DNA from: Paraburkholderia tropica
GTDB taxonomy: Bacteria > Pseudomonadota > Gammaproteobacteria > Burkholderiales > Burkholderiaceae
Assembly: GCF_900109265.1 (NCBI RefSeq)
Contig: NZ_FNZM01000002.1
Span: 62,001 to 126,000 of the forward strand
DNA length: 64,000 nucleotides
Reading direction: 5' to 3'
Below the pieces are notes generated by a model. That model was not told where the DNA came from. It was given only the letters and a program-made list of their open reading frames with translations, and ran no database searches. Made by a program: the position numbers and the translations under genes. Positions 56,161 through 64,000 of the stretch are shown one piece after another. Positions within the stretch are counted from its first letter, which is position 1, and each line of letters begins with the position of its first letter.

Positions 56161-57807
56161 TCAGGCCGCGACGCGACGGTCGACCGTCTGCCACGTTGCG
56201 CGGTTGATGGCGCTGATCACCGCGGCGAGTACAGCCTGCGCCGCATCGTCGGCGACGCCCACGCCGTGGCGCAGCGCCTGTCCGCCCACCCGGGCGCCGA
56301 CGAACACCGCCGTGCCGCCTTGTGCCGTGCGCGCGGTTTCAAACGACGTGATCTCCACGCTTTCTTCCGCAACATCGGCGAACGCTGCCGCGACGGCTTG
56401 CGCATGCGCTTCGTCGATCTGCGCTGCCGCGGCAATCGCGACGTCGCGGCCTTCGAAGCGTGCGCGGCCTGCGCCGACCATCGTTGCCGGCCCCTTCGTC
56501 TCGAAATATTCGCGTTCGAACAGCGAGCAGATCGCCTCGCCGGTGATTTCCACGCCGGAGGCGTCCGTGACCTTTTGCACGGCGTGGCTGAATTCGATCT
56601 GGACGCGGCGCGGCGGCGTGAAGCCCATGCCGCGTTCGAGCAGATACGTCGCGCCGCCCTTGCCCGACTGGCTGTTCACGCGGATCACCGCGTCGTAGCT
56701 GCGGCCGAGATCGGCGGGATCGATCGGCAAATAGGGCACTTCCCAGATGGCGTCGGGCTGCTGAAGCGCGAAACCCTTGCGGATCGCGTCTTGATGCGAA
56801 CCCGAAAACGCCGTGAACACGAGGTCGCCCGCGTACGGATGGCGCGGATGCACGGGCAATTGATTGCAGCGCTCGACCACGCGGCGCACGGCGTCGATGT
56901 CCGAAAAATCGAGGCCCGGATCGATGCCCTGCGTGTAGAGATTCATCGCGAGCGTGACGAGATCGACGTTGCCGGTGCGTTCGCCGTTGCCGAAGAGACA
57001 GCCTTCGACACGGTCCGCGCCCGCGAGCACGGCCATTTCGGCGGCGGCCACGGCGGTGCCGCGGTCGTTATGCGGATGCACGGAGAGCACGATGCTGTCG
57101 CGATACGCGAGGTTGCGGTCCATCCACTCGATCTGGTCGGCGTAGACGTTGGGCATCGCGGCTTCGACGGTCGCCGGGAGATTCACGATCATCTTGTGAT
57201 CGCGCGTCGGGCGCCACGTCTGGGCGACGGCGTCGCAGACTTCGCGGGCGAACGTGAGCTCGGCCATGCTGAACGTTTCCGGAGAATACTGGTAGGTCCA
57301 GTGCGTCTGCGGGCAGGCGTCGGCGTGCTCGCGGATCATGCGCGTGCCGTTCACGGCGAGCGCCTTCACTTCCTCCTTCGATTGACCGAACACGATCTTG
57401 CGGAAAGACGGGCAGATCGCGTTGTAAAGATGCACGATCGCGCGCGATGCGCCTTCGAGTGCCTCGAACGTGCGGGCAATCAGATCTTCGCGCGACTGCA
57501 CGAGCACTTCGATCGTCACGTCGTCGGGAATGCGCTTTTCGTCGATGAGCTTGCGCACGAAATCGAAGTCGGTCTGCGAAGCGGACGGAAAGCCGACTTC
57601 GATTTCCTTGAAGCCGATCTGCACGAGCATTTCGAAGAATTCGGTCTTCTGCTCGATGCTCATCGGCTCGATGAGCGACTGGTTGCCGTCGCGCAGGTCG
57701 GTGCTCATCCAGATCGGCGCGCGTTCGATCGTGCGCGTCGGCCATTTGCGGCCGTTCAAACGGATGGCGGGGAAAGGGCGATATTTTTCGGCGGGATTAC
57801 GCAACAT
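56161..57807 (-). CDS. leuA: 2-isopropylmalate synthase
   Basis: First committed step of leucine synthesis, joining 2-oxoisovalerate and acetyl-CoA. The 548-residue protein is the long type-2 form. It has [20 protein letters not shown] (catalytic R/D), the metal HxH in [33 protein letters not shown] and a C-terminal LeuA allosteric domain (about 420-548) for leucine feedback. A small ORF just upstream overlaps its start (11 bp). The start at 57807 is family-consistent. Confidence 0.95.
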   Translation of the reverse strand: MLRNPAEKYRPFPAIRLNGRKWPTRTIERAPIWMSTDLRDGNQSLIEPMSIEQKTEFFEMLVQIGFKEIEVGFPSASQTDFDFVRKLIDEKRIPDDVTIEVLVQSREDLIARTFEALEGASRAIVHLYNAICPSFRKIVFGQSKEEVKALAVNGTRMIREHADACPQTHWTYQYSPETFSMAELTFAREVCDAVAQTWRPTRDHKMIVNLPATVEAAMPNVYADQIEWMDRNLAYRDSIVLSVHPHNDRGTAVAAAEMAVLAGADRVEGCLFGNGERTGNVDLVTLAMNLYTQGIDPGLDFSDIDAVRRVVERCNQLPVHPRHPYAGDLVFTAFSGSHQDAIRKGFALQQPDAIWEVPYLPIDPADLGRSYDAVIRVNSQSGKGGATYLLERGMGFTPPRRVQIEFSHAVQKVTDASGVEITGEAICSLFEREYFETKGPATMVGAGRARFEGRDVAIAAAAQIDEAHAQAVAAAFADVAEESVEITSFETARTAQGGTAVFVGARVGGQALRHGVGVADDAAQAVLAAVISAINRATWQTVDRRVAA

Positions 57808-58000
57808 GATGGGCCTCGTTCTTCATGATGTCGTATGCGATGGCGGTCGGCAGCGGGCGGCTGGCGGGCTGGCGACGAGGCACGATGCGAGAGACTTCCG
57901 GCATCCGGGCGGCAACCTCGGACGCGAAGAAGACAGCCACGCTGACGGCGGTAACCGGCGCGGCGAAAGCGAACGTGAACGATGCCCATGCAACGTGCAT
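57797..58000 (-). CDS. Possible small ORF overlapping the leuA start
   Basis: 67-codon ORF on the leuA strand with GAGG five bases ahead of its ATG (58000) and a stop that overlaps the leuA start by 11 bp. Its third codon positions are about 77% G/C, like real genes here. The protein has a hydrophobic stretch ([20 protein letters not shown]) and no leucine run, so it is not a classical leu leader. It may be a coupling peptide or a small membrane protein, or chance. No homologue is known to me. Confidence 0.35.
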   Translation of the reverse strand: MHVAWASFTFAFAAPVTAVSVAVFFASEVAARMPEVSRIVPRRQPASRPLPTAIAYDIMKNEAHHVA

Positions 58001-58132
58001 TTTGACCTCGCGACTCGTCCAGTCGGTAGACGGACGAATGCAGACGACAAGTTGTAGAGATACTGCGAGTTTGGGGGTACTGCGAGAACTGCTGGGAGGA
58101 CTGCCGACCGGCTCTGGGGAGCGGTCGCGCAG

Positions 58133-58181
58133 CGCTACGCCTGGCTTACGCTAGACGTAGCGATAGGGCCGCTAGGCGGCC
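58133..58181. repeat. Hairpins in the leuA upstream region
   Basis: CGCTACG (58133-58139) pairs with CGTAGCG (58156-58162), then GGCCGC-TAG-GCGGCC (58167-58181). They could be part of a leader or act as terminators. The rest of 58001-58391 shows no gene. Confidence 0.4.
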
Positions 58182-58391
58182 GAGGGTAATTCGGAGGGTG
58201 TTCGGATAGGAACGCATTCGACCAATTTAAGTCAGGACGAACGCGCCTGTCAACAGGGAATGTGGCGACGCAGCTAGAAAAATTGCACGCAGATAGGCGA
58301 TGAAGCGCTCAATTGCCGAAATGCGGACGATCCGCAAGCAACGCGCGGACGGCCGCAAACGTCCATGCCGCCGCGCTTTCAGCCGGATCGT

Positions 58392-59354
58392 TCAGCGCTT
58401 CGCGATGCGCTTGATCGTTTCCACCTGACGGGCGATCGCGTCGGGCACGGGCACTTCGCCGCGCAGCACGTCGGCGATCCACTCGGCGGTCGTGGGCGCG
58501 TCGCGGCCTTCGGGCAGATCCACTTCGGGCGCGTCCGGCGACGAGCGTTCCGGTTCGATCAGCGTGTCGCAGACGCCGTCATGCAGCCAGTCGACCTGCA
58601 CCTGGCGGCGCGTATCGGCGACCGCTTCGCCTTCGGTGCCGCGCGCAAGCAATGCGCCACCCACGGCTGCTTCGGGATGCGCGGCGAACAGCGCGCTCAA
58701 GCTCTCGCGATACGGCGGATGCGTGTAATTCACGAGCCGCAGGCCCGGTTGCGCGAACGGTTGCAACAGCTTGACTAGCGTGTGCGTGGAGTTGCGCACG
58801 CCCATCCGGCGACGCAGGGAGAGCAGGCGCGCAAGCTGCGGTGCGAGCGTTTCGATCGACGCAAATGCAACCCGTTTGTCGGCGAGTTGTGCTTCGATGT
58901 CGGCGTGATCGCGTGCGTTGGGGAGATTTAGTGCAGCAAAGATTTCGGCGCTGGTGACGCGGCCCGGATCGGTCTGCACGCCGTGCACGAGCACCGGCAC
59001 GCCGTCGCGGGCGAGCAGCAGGGCGAGCAGCGGTACGAGGTTCGGCTGCTTGCGCGCTCCGTTGTAGCTCGGAATCGAGACCGCGCGATAGTCGCCTGCA
59101 GGCACAGCAATCGGCGCGAACGACGCGTGCGCCGCCGAAAGCATCGCAGCCAGTTCGTCGGCGGTTTCGCCCTTGAGGCGGTAAGCCAGCAAGACTGCAC
59201 CCAGCTCGAGCTCGGGCACGCGGCCGTCGAGCATCGCGGCGTAGAGCGCGTGCGTGTCTTCGGACGACAGCGAGCGCGCGCCGTGCGGGCCGCGGCCGAT
59301 CTCCTTGATGAAGCGGGCGCAGGAAAAGGTCTCGGTGGAGTCGGGGGCGTTCAT
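58392..59354 (-). CDS. ybiB: YbiB/TrpD2-family glycosyltransferase-like DNA-binding protein
   Basis: 320-residue protein with the anthranilate-phosphoribosyltransferase fold (N-terminal helical bundle and NP domain) but without the PRPP and catalytic motifs of TrpD. E. coli YbiB binds nucleic acids. Landmarks are FIKEIGRGPHGARSLSSED at the N-terminus, LGAVLLAYRLKGETADELA, SYNGARKQPNLVPLLALLLA and MGVRNSTHTLVKLLQPF. Start is MNAPDSTETFSCARF at 59354. Not expected to be in the trp pathway. Confidence 0.88.
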   Translation of the reverse strand: MNAPDSTETFSCARFIKEIGRGPHGARSLSSEDTHALYAAMLDGRVPELELGAVLLAYRLKGETADELAAMLSAAHASFAPIAVPAGDYRAVSIPSYNGARKQPNLVPLLALLLARDGVPVLVHGVQTDPGRVTSAEIFAALNLPNARDHADIEAQLADKRVAFASIETLAPQLARLLSLRRRMGVRNSTHTLVKLLQPFAQPGLRLVNYTHPPYRESLSALFAAHPEAAVGGALLARGTEGEAVADTRRQVQVDWLHDGVCDTLIEPERSSPDAPEVDLPEGRDAPTTAEWIADVLRGEVPVPDAIARQVETIKRIAKR

Positions 59355-59516
59355 GAGGGCGTGCGTGTTATGTCGATGTGCCGGCCACGCGCCACGCTGC
59401 GTGGGCGGTGCGTGCCGTTCGGCGACTGTCTTGCGGATGCAGGAAGTATCGCACGACCTGCGCGGTGCGGTCCGACGCAGTGAAGGGATTAGGGCCGTAG
59501 CGTTGTCGCAGCCGTG

Positions 59517-59530
59517 CCGCAGTACTGCGG
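59517..59530. repeat. 14-bp perfect palindrome
   Basis: CCGCAGTACTGCGG in the 379-bp gap between ybiB and the FAH gene; AAGCTT-CGA-AAGCTT follows about 30 bp on. No promoter or gene is convincing there. Confidence 0.4.
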
Positions 59531-59733
59531 TATCGAACTGCGCCAGCGCGGCGCCGCAAGCTTCGAAAGCTTCGCAATGGCTTGAAATATCGTCGCGATT
59601 GCTTGCCGTGGCGACTGACCGCGCCGCGCGCCGCTGCGCGTTACACTCGCGTTTTACGCTGCCGAGCCGCGAGCGGATGCAGGCGTCGCGCGGCGTTGAC
59701 TGACCATCACGAAGAACGAAGACGGAGAAACAG

Positions 59734-60432
59734 ATGAGTTACGTATTTGAACCGGCGCCGCAAGCCTACGTGCCGGTCGCGGGCAGCAGCGCGCATTTCC
59801 CGGTGCGCCGCATCTATTGCGTGGGCCGCAACTACGAAGCGCATGCGCGCGAGATGGGCCACGATCCAAACCGCGAACCGCCGTTCTTCTTCGCCAAGCC
59901 CGCCGACGCCGTTCTCTTCGTGCCGCCCGGTGCGGCCGCCGATTTCCCGTATCCGGCTCAGTCGAACAACGTGCACTTCGAAATGGAACTCGTCGCGGCG
60001 ATTGGCAAGGCGGGCAAGAACATTCCGGTGGAAAGCGCGCTCGACCACGTCTACGGCTACGCGCTCGGTCTCGACATGACGCGCCGCGATCTGCAGGCCG
60101 AAGCGAAGAAACTCGGCCGTCCGTGGGATACGGCCAAGGGTTTCGACCATTCGGCGCCGATCGGCCCGATCCATCCGGTGGCGCAAGTCGGCCAACTGGC
60201 CAAAGGCTCGATCTGGCTTTCGGTGAATGACGAGGAAAAGCAGCGCTCGGATATTTCGCAGATGATCTGGCCAGTTGCCGATACGATCGCGTATCTTTCG
60301 ACGCTGTTCGAGCTGAAGGCGGGCGACCTGATCTTCACGGGCACGCCGGAAGGCGTGGGCGCGGTGGTGACGGGCGATCTGATGAAGGGCGGCGTGGACG
60401 GCCTGGGCGAAATCGCTGTGCGCGTAGTCTGA
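59734..60432 (+). CDS. Fumarylacetoacetate hydrolase family protein (fumarylpyruvate hydrolase-like)
   Basis: 232-residue metal-dependent C-C hydrolase. It has RIYCVGRNYEAHAREMG, PPFFFAKPADAVLF, the metal-binding VHFEMELVAAIGK (E-x-E) and DLIFTGTPEGVGAVVTGD. Together with the isomerase that follows 100 bp downstream it would complete breakdown of maleylpyruvate (gentisate pathway) or maleylacetoacetate. Ring-cleavage genes are not in the window, so the substrate is undecided. Confidence 0.88.
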   Translation: MSYVFEPAPQAYVPVAGSSAHFPVRRIYCVGRNYEAHAREMGHDPNREPPFFFAKPADAVLFVPPGAAADFPYPAQSNNVHFEMELVAAIGKAGKNIPVESALDHVYGYALGLDMTRRDLQAEAKKLGRPWDTAKGFDHSAPIGPIHPVAQVGQLAKGSIWLSVNDEEKQRSDISQMIWPVADTIAYLSTLFELKAGDLIFTGTPEGVGAVVTGDLMKGGVDGLGEIAVRVV

Positions 60433-60532
60433 AAACCGCCTGAACGATGCGACCGGCCTGACGCAGCGTTGCGCCCGCCCGGCGCGCTGCGGCTCGATAC
60501 CGCGCGACTAAAACAAGGAGCATGAGAGGAGC

Positions 60533-61180
60533 ATGAAGCTATATAGCTATTTCCGCAGTTCGGCGTCGTATCGCGTGCGTATTGCGTTGAATCTCAAGAA
60601 TCTGTCGTACGAGTACGTGCCGGTGCATCTGGTGCGCGACGGCGGCGAGCAATTGAAGCCCGAGTACCGCAAGGTGAACCCGGACGCCATCGTGCCGACC
60701 TTCGTCGACGACGAGCAGCACGCGATCCAGCAATCGCTCGCGATCATCGAGTATCTCGAAGAGACGCATCCGGAGCCGCCGCTGCTGCCGAAGTCGCCCG
60801 TCGACCGCGCGCACGTGCGTTCGCTTGCGCTGCAGATCGCCTGCGAGATCCATCCGCTGAACAACCTGCGCGTGCTGAAGTACCTGAAGCGCACGCTGGG
60901 CGTGGACGACGCGGCGAAGGATGCGTGGTACCGGCACTGGGTCGAAGCGGGTTTCGAGACGCTCGAAGCGCGGCTGGCCGGCGACCCGCGCACCGGCAAG
61001 CTGTGTTTCGGCGATACGCCGACTTTCGCCGACCTGTTCCTCGTGCCGCAGATCTACAACGCGCATCGTTTTAACGTCGACACCACGCGGTTTCCGACCA
61101 TTCAGCGCATTCACGATTACGCCGTGCAGCTCGATGCATTCGCGCGCGCGGCGCCGGGCGCGCAGCCCGATTCGGAGTGA
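60533..61180 (+). CDS. maiA: Maleylacetoacetate (maleylpyruvate) isomerase, zeta-class GST
   Basis: Glutathione-dependent cis-trans isomerase. The 215-residue protein has the zeta-class active-site motif SSASYRVRIALNLK at the N-terminus, a thioredoxin fold to about residue 85 (DAIVPTFVDDEQ, QQSLAIIEYLEETHP), and an all-helix domain with CEIHPLNNLRVLKYLK. It needs the glutathione made by gshA and gshB. A terminator follows. Confidence 0.92.
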   Translation: MKLYSYFRSSASYRVRIALNLKNLSYEYVPVHLVRDGGEQLKPEYRKVNPDAIVPTFVDDEQHAIQQSLAIIEYLEETHPEPPLLPKSPVDRAHVRSLALQIACEIHPLNNLRVLKYLKRTLGVDDAAKDAWYRHWVEAGFETLEARLAGDPRTGKLCFGDTPTFADLFLVPQIYNAHRFNVDTTRFPTIQRIHDYAVQLDAFARAAPGAQPDSE

Positions 61181-61221
61181 TATCGCGGCGATTTGCGCTC
61201 AGATGAGCCGATCATGACGTG

Positions 61222-61260
61222 AAAAAGGGCATCGCTCGCGAGAGGGATGCCCTTTTCTTT
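61222..61260. terminator. Terminator between maiA and ftsY
   Basis: AAAAGGGCATC, 12-nt loop, GATGCCCTTTT then CTTTT. The convergent genes share it. Confidence 0.9.
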
Positions 61261-61273
61261 TACGCCGCCTGGA

Positions 61274-62392
61274 TCAGTTGCCGAGCAATGCGTCCGCAAA
61301 TTCTTCGGCCACGAACGGCTGCAGATCCTCGACCTTCTCGCCCACGCCGATGAAGTACACCGGAATCGGGCGCTGGCGCGCGATCGCGGCGAGAATGCCG
61401 CCCTTCGCGGTGCCGTCGAGCTTGGTGACGATCAGGCCGGTGAGACCGAGCGCGTCGTCGAACGACTTCACCTGCGTGAGTGCATTCTGGCCCGTGTTCG
61501 CGTCGATCACGAGCAGGACTTCGTGCGGCGCGCCGTCGAAGGCCTTGCCGATCACGCGCTTGACCTTCTTGAGCTCATCCATCAGATGGAGCTGCGTGGG
61601 CAGGCGGCCGGCCGTGTCGGCCATCACCACGTTGATGCCGCGCGCGCGCGCCGCGTTCACGGCGTCGAAGATCACCGCGGCCGGGTCGCCGCTTTCCTGC
61701 TGCACGACCGTCACGTTGTTGCGCTCGCCCCAGATGGTGAGCTGCTCGCGCGCGGCGGCGCGGAACGTGTCGCCGGCGGCCAGCAGCACGCTCTGGTCGA
61801 AGCTCTGCAGATGCTTGGCGAGCTTGCCGATGCTGGTGGTCTTGCCCGCGCCGTTCACGCCCGCGATCATCATGACGAGCGGCTGCGCGCGGCCCAGCAT
61901 CAGCGACTTTTCGAGCGGCTTGAGCAGGTCGATCAGCAACTGACGCAGCGCGGTTTTCACCTGCTGCGCTTCGGTCAGGCGTTCGGCGCGCACCTTCTGG
62001 CGCAGCGTTTCGAGCAGATATTCGGTGGCGTCGACACCCGCGTCCGACATCAGCAGCGCGGTTTCCAGCTCCTCGTAGAGATCGTCGTCGATCTTCGCGT
62101 TGACGAAGATGCTCTGGATGTTCGAACCCGTTTTCGACAGCCCCGACTTCAGGCGCGTCAGCCACGACTTCTTCGCGGTGGCGTCGAGCGCGGGCGGCGG
62201 GACGATTTCGACGGCCTCGAACGTGCGGGCGGCAGCGGGCGGTGCTTTGGACTCTGCGGGCGCGGCCGGCGCGCGCGGCGCCGCAGGCGCTTCGTCGCGT
62301 GCGGCGTCGGCCTCGGGAGCCGGAGCGGCGGTTTCGGCCTGCTCGTTCTCCGCGTTCTTGTCGCCGCGGAGTCGTTTGAAGAAACTGAACAT
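61274..62392 (-). CDS. ftsY: Signal recognition particle receptor FtsY
   Basis: GTPase that docks ribosome-nascent chain complexes at the SecYEG translocon. The 372-residue protein has an N-terminal acidic/Ala-Pro-rich A region (about 10-70), the N domain, and the G domain with G1 AGVNGAGKTTSIGKLA, DTAGRLPTQ, TKLDGTAKGG and the C-terminal GVGEKVEDLQPF. The start MFSFFKRLRGD at 62392 is the family start; the long upstream open frame is not coding. It is divergent from rsmD, with a 303-bp gap that shows no gene. Confidence 0.95.
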   Translation of the reverse strand: MFSFFKRLRGDKNAENEQAETAAPAPEADAARDEAPAAPRAPAAPAESKAPPAAARTFEAVEIVPPPALDATAKKSWLTRLKSGLSKTGSNIQSIFVNAKIDDDLYEELETALLMSDAGVDATEYLLETLRQKVRAERLTEAQQVKTALRQLLIDLLKPLEKSLMLGRAQPLVMMIAGVNGAGKTTSIGKLAKHLQSFDQSVLLAAGDTFRAAAREQLTIWGERNNVTVVQQESGDPAAVIFDAVNAARARGINVVMADTAGRLPTQLHLMDELKKVKRVIGKAFDGAPHEVLLVIDANTGQNALTQVKSFDDALGLTGLIVTKLDGTAKGGILAAIARQRPIPVYFIGVGEKVEDLQPFVAEEFADALLGN

Positions 62393-62695
62393 GATCTGTG
62401 GCGTGGTGGGATCGCGCTGCCGGTCTGACCGAGGGACGGTCATCGACGTCATTTCAGCATGCAACGCGTGGAAAACACGACATTTTATCAGGCGGCATAG
62501 GGCGCGTCCTTGCCGCAGGCTTCCGGCGCGCGCGCGGCGCTGTGGTAACGTTCGCGGATTGGCCGGGCGGCCTCTGCGTCGCGCCTGGCAGCCCGGTTTG
62601 CTTCGCCGGTTCAGATCACCGGTTCGCATCCCACCGGATTGCGCAATGGCGATCCGGTTGCGACGATTCAACCTCGATTCACACAGTACACACGC

Positions 62696-63322
62696 ATGGC
62701 CCGTTCATCTTCTTCACGCCCGCAGGGCGCACGTTCCGCGCCACCCGCGCGCGGCGGCACGCACACGATCCGCATTATCGGCGGCGACTGGAAGCGCACG
62801 CCGCTGCCCGTGCTCGATCTCGACGGCCTGCGCCCCACGCCCGACCGCGTACGCGAAACCCTGTTCAACTGGCTCGGCCAGCGTCTGGACGGCCTGCGCT
62901 GTCTCGACCTGTTCGCCGGCAGCGGCGCGCTCGGCTTCGAGGCCGCGTCGCGCGGCGCTGCGCGCGTGGTGATGGTCGAGCGCAGCGGGCGCGCCGCCGC
63001 GCAACTGCGCGCGAATCAGGAGCGCCTCGGCGCCCGCGTGATCGAAATCGCGGAAGCCGACGCGCTGCGTCTCGCCGCGAACCTGCCGCCGGGCTCGTTC
63101 GACGTCGTGTTCCTCGATCCGCCGTTCGGCGACGCCGCGCTGCTCGCGCGTGCGCTCGAACTCGCCGCGCCGCTCGTCGCGCCCGACGGCTGGCTCTATG
63201 TCGAATCCGGCGAAGCCATCGATCCGGGCGCGCAGCCTGCGCTGGCGGGCTGGCGCGTCGCGCGCGAGGGCAAGGCGGGGGCCGTCCGCTATCATTTGCT
63301 GCAACGCGAAAATGAGGAATAA
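62696..63322 (+). CDS. rsmD: 16S rRNA (guanine-966 N2) methyltransferase RsmD
   Basis: Methylates G966 of 16S rRNA. The 208-residue protein has RIIGGDWKRTPLPV, RPTPDRVRETLFNWL, the SAM-binding CLDLFAGSGALGFEAASRGA and the catalytic DPPF motif in VVFLDPPFGDA. The N-terminal 20 residues are Ser/Ala-rich and variable. coaD follows on the same strand, the common order. Confidence 0.94.
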   Translation: MARSSSSRPQGARSAPPARGGTHTIRIIGGDWKRTPLPVLDLDGLRPTPDRVRETLFNWLGQRLDGLRCLDLFAGSGALGFEAASRGAARVVMVERSGRAAAQLRANQERLGARVIEIAEADALRLAANLPPGSFDVVFLDPPFGDAALLARALELAAPLVAPDGWLYVESGEAIDPGAQPALAGWRVAREGKAGAVRYHLLQRENEE

Positions 63323-63463
63323 TGCGCGTTCGATAAGGTTCGATAAAAAACGGGCGGACGGTTTTCGTGCCGCGCACGCTCGAGCGCACACTGTTTTGGC
63401 CGATGTTTTGACCGCCGTTTTCGCAACGGTTTGCGCCCCATTTCTGTTGAGAGGAGAAGCCTC

Positions 63464-63967
63464 ATGGTAGTCGCCGTGTACCCCGGTACGTTCGATCCGC
63501 TCACGCGTGGTCACGAAGATCTCGTGCGGCGCGCGTCGAGCATTTTCGACACGCTGGTGGTCGGTGTCGCCGACAGTCGCAACAAGAAGCCGTTCTTCAC
63601 GCTCGACGAGCGGCTAGAAATTGCGCATGAGGTGCTCGGCCACTATCCCAACGTTCAGGTCATGAGCTTCAAGGGTCTGCTGAAGGACTTCGTGCGCAGC
63701 AACAACGCGCGCGTGATCGTACGCGGCCTGCGCGCGGTTTCCGACTTCGAGTACGAGTTTCAGATGGCGGGCATGAACCGCTATCTGCTGCCCGACGTCG
63801 AAACCATGTTCATGACGCCGTCGGATCAGTATCAGTTCATTTCGGGCACGATCGTGCGCGAAATCGCCCAGTTGGGCGGCGATGTCAGCAAGTTCGTGTT
63901 CCCGTCGGTGGAAAAGCGCCTGCAGGACAAGGTGGCGTCGCAGGGCGGCGCACCCGCGAAGGCCTGA
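63464..63967 (+). CDS. coaD: Phosphopantetheine adenylyltransferase
   Basis: Fourth step of coenzyme A synthesis. The 167-residue protein has the nucleotidyl-transferase motif [18 protein letters not shown] (TxGH), [20 protein letters not shown] and the ISGTIVREI segment. Start ATG at 63464 has GAGGAG upstream. It is complete; about 30 bases follow to the window end. Confidence 0.97.
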   Translation: MVVAVYPGTFDPLTRGHEDLVRRASSIFDTLVVGVADSRNKKPFFTLDERLEIAHEVLGHYPNVQVMSFKGLLKDFVRSNNARVIVRGLRAVSDFEYEFQMAGMNRYLLPDVETMFMTPSDQYQFISGTIVREIAQLGGDVSKFVFPSVEKRLQDKVASQGGAPAKA

Positions 63968-64000
63968 GCCTCGCGAGGGTCGGCAGGCGCGGGGCCGCGG

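Noticed and set aside
57825-58154. Plus-strand ORF of 109 codons opposite the leuA leader
   Set aside because: No ribosome-binding site or domain, and it is antisense to a better minus-strand candidate.
61274-62671. ftsY extended N-terminally to 62671
   Set aside because: The extra 93 residues are Arg-rich and unlike FtsY; MFSFFKRLRGD at 62392 is the family start.

Overview
The window reads as chromosomal DNA of a high-GC betaproteobacterium of the family Burkholderiaceae, most like Paraburkholderia, Caballeronia or Burkholderia. This rests on protein resemblance and gene order: the dctA-dctB-dctD set, proteobacterial-type gshA-gshB beside EIIA-Man/ptsH/ptsI, a caa3-type cox operon, a nag PTS cluster and cydABX with cydP. 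Almost all of it is core metabolism. I found no prophage, CRISPR array, rRNA or tRNA. The one clear mobile element is a group II intron.

Layout. 1-4.4 kb: C4-dicarboxylate uptake (dctA 3' part) and its two-component system dctBD. 4.4-8.0 kb: a TlpA-like thioredoxin gene with a complete group II intron (about 5082-7995) in its upstream region. 8.2-11.2 kb: a putative lipoprotein, comM and ubiK. 11.2-13.8 kb: PII protein and amtB behind a sigma-54 promoter. 14.2-16.6 kb: glutathione synthesis (gshA, gshB). 16.9-19.9 kb: EIIA-Man, HPr and enzyme I, a PTS phosphorelay with no permease beside it. 20-24 kb, minus strand: a MoeB/ThiF enzyme, an S41 protease and gpmA. 24-29.6 kb: rhodanese, glutaredoxin, secB, gpsA, a macro-domain protein, trmL, comF and a BioC-like methyltransferase. 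29.7-40.8 kb: a long cytochrome c oxidase region (DUF2244, coxB, ctaD, small assembly proteins, ctaG, ctaE, SURF1, two Sco-like proteins, heme A and heme O synthases) led by a TTGTGA-N17-TATAAT promoter. 41-42.4 kb: an orphan MetQ-like protein and a MarR regulator. 42.7-50.3 kb: a GntR-controlled N-acetylglucosamine cluster with its own EIIA-HPr-EI fusion and a IIC-IIB permease. 50.4-53.6 kb: cytochrome bd oxidase. 54-55 kb: rpoH with a CIRCE element. 55.6-64 kb: NTF2-like protein, leuA, ybiB, an FAH-family hydrolase, a zeta-class isomerase, ftsY, rsmD and coaD.

How the parts work together. The cox and cyd regions give low-affinity and high-affinity terminal oxidases. The TlpA-like, Sco, rhodanese and glutaredoxin genes serve thiol and copper chemistry. 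Two separate PTS phosphate chains lie 26 kb apart and could exchange phosphate. Regulation visible in the sequence includes the sigma-54 promoter of glnK-amtB, a GntR operator region, an FNR-like box upstream of cyd and HrcA/CIRCE control of the heat-shock sigma factor.

No wholly new system is evident. The most unusual features are: the intron whose EBS1 and EBS2 both match the flanking exon and whose insertion site abuts a putative -10 box; a cytochrome oxidase subunit II carrying both a cytochrome c and an OmpA-like peptidoglycan-binding domain; a GlcNAc permease with a second IIB domain lacking the phosphorylated cysteine; a nested inverted repeat around the rpoH CIRCE; and a small ORF overlapping the leuA start.
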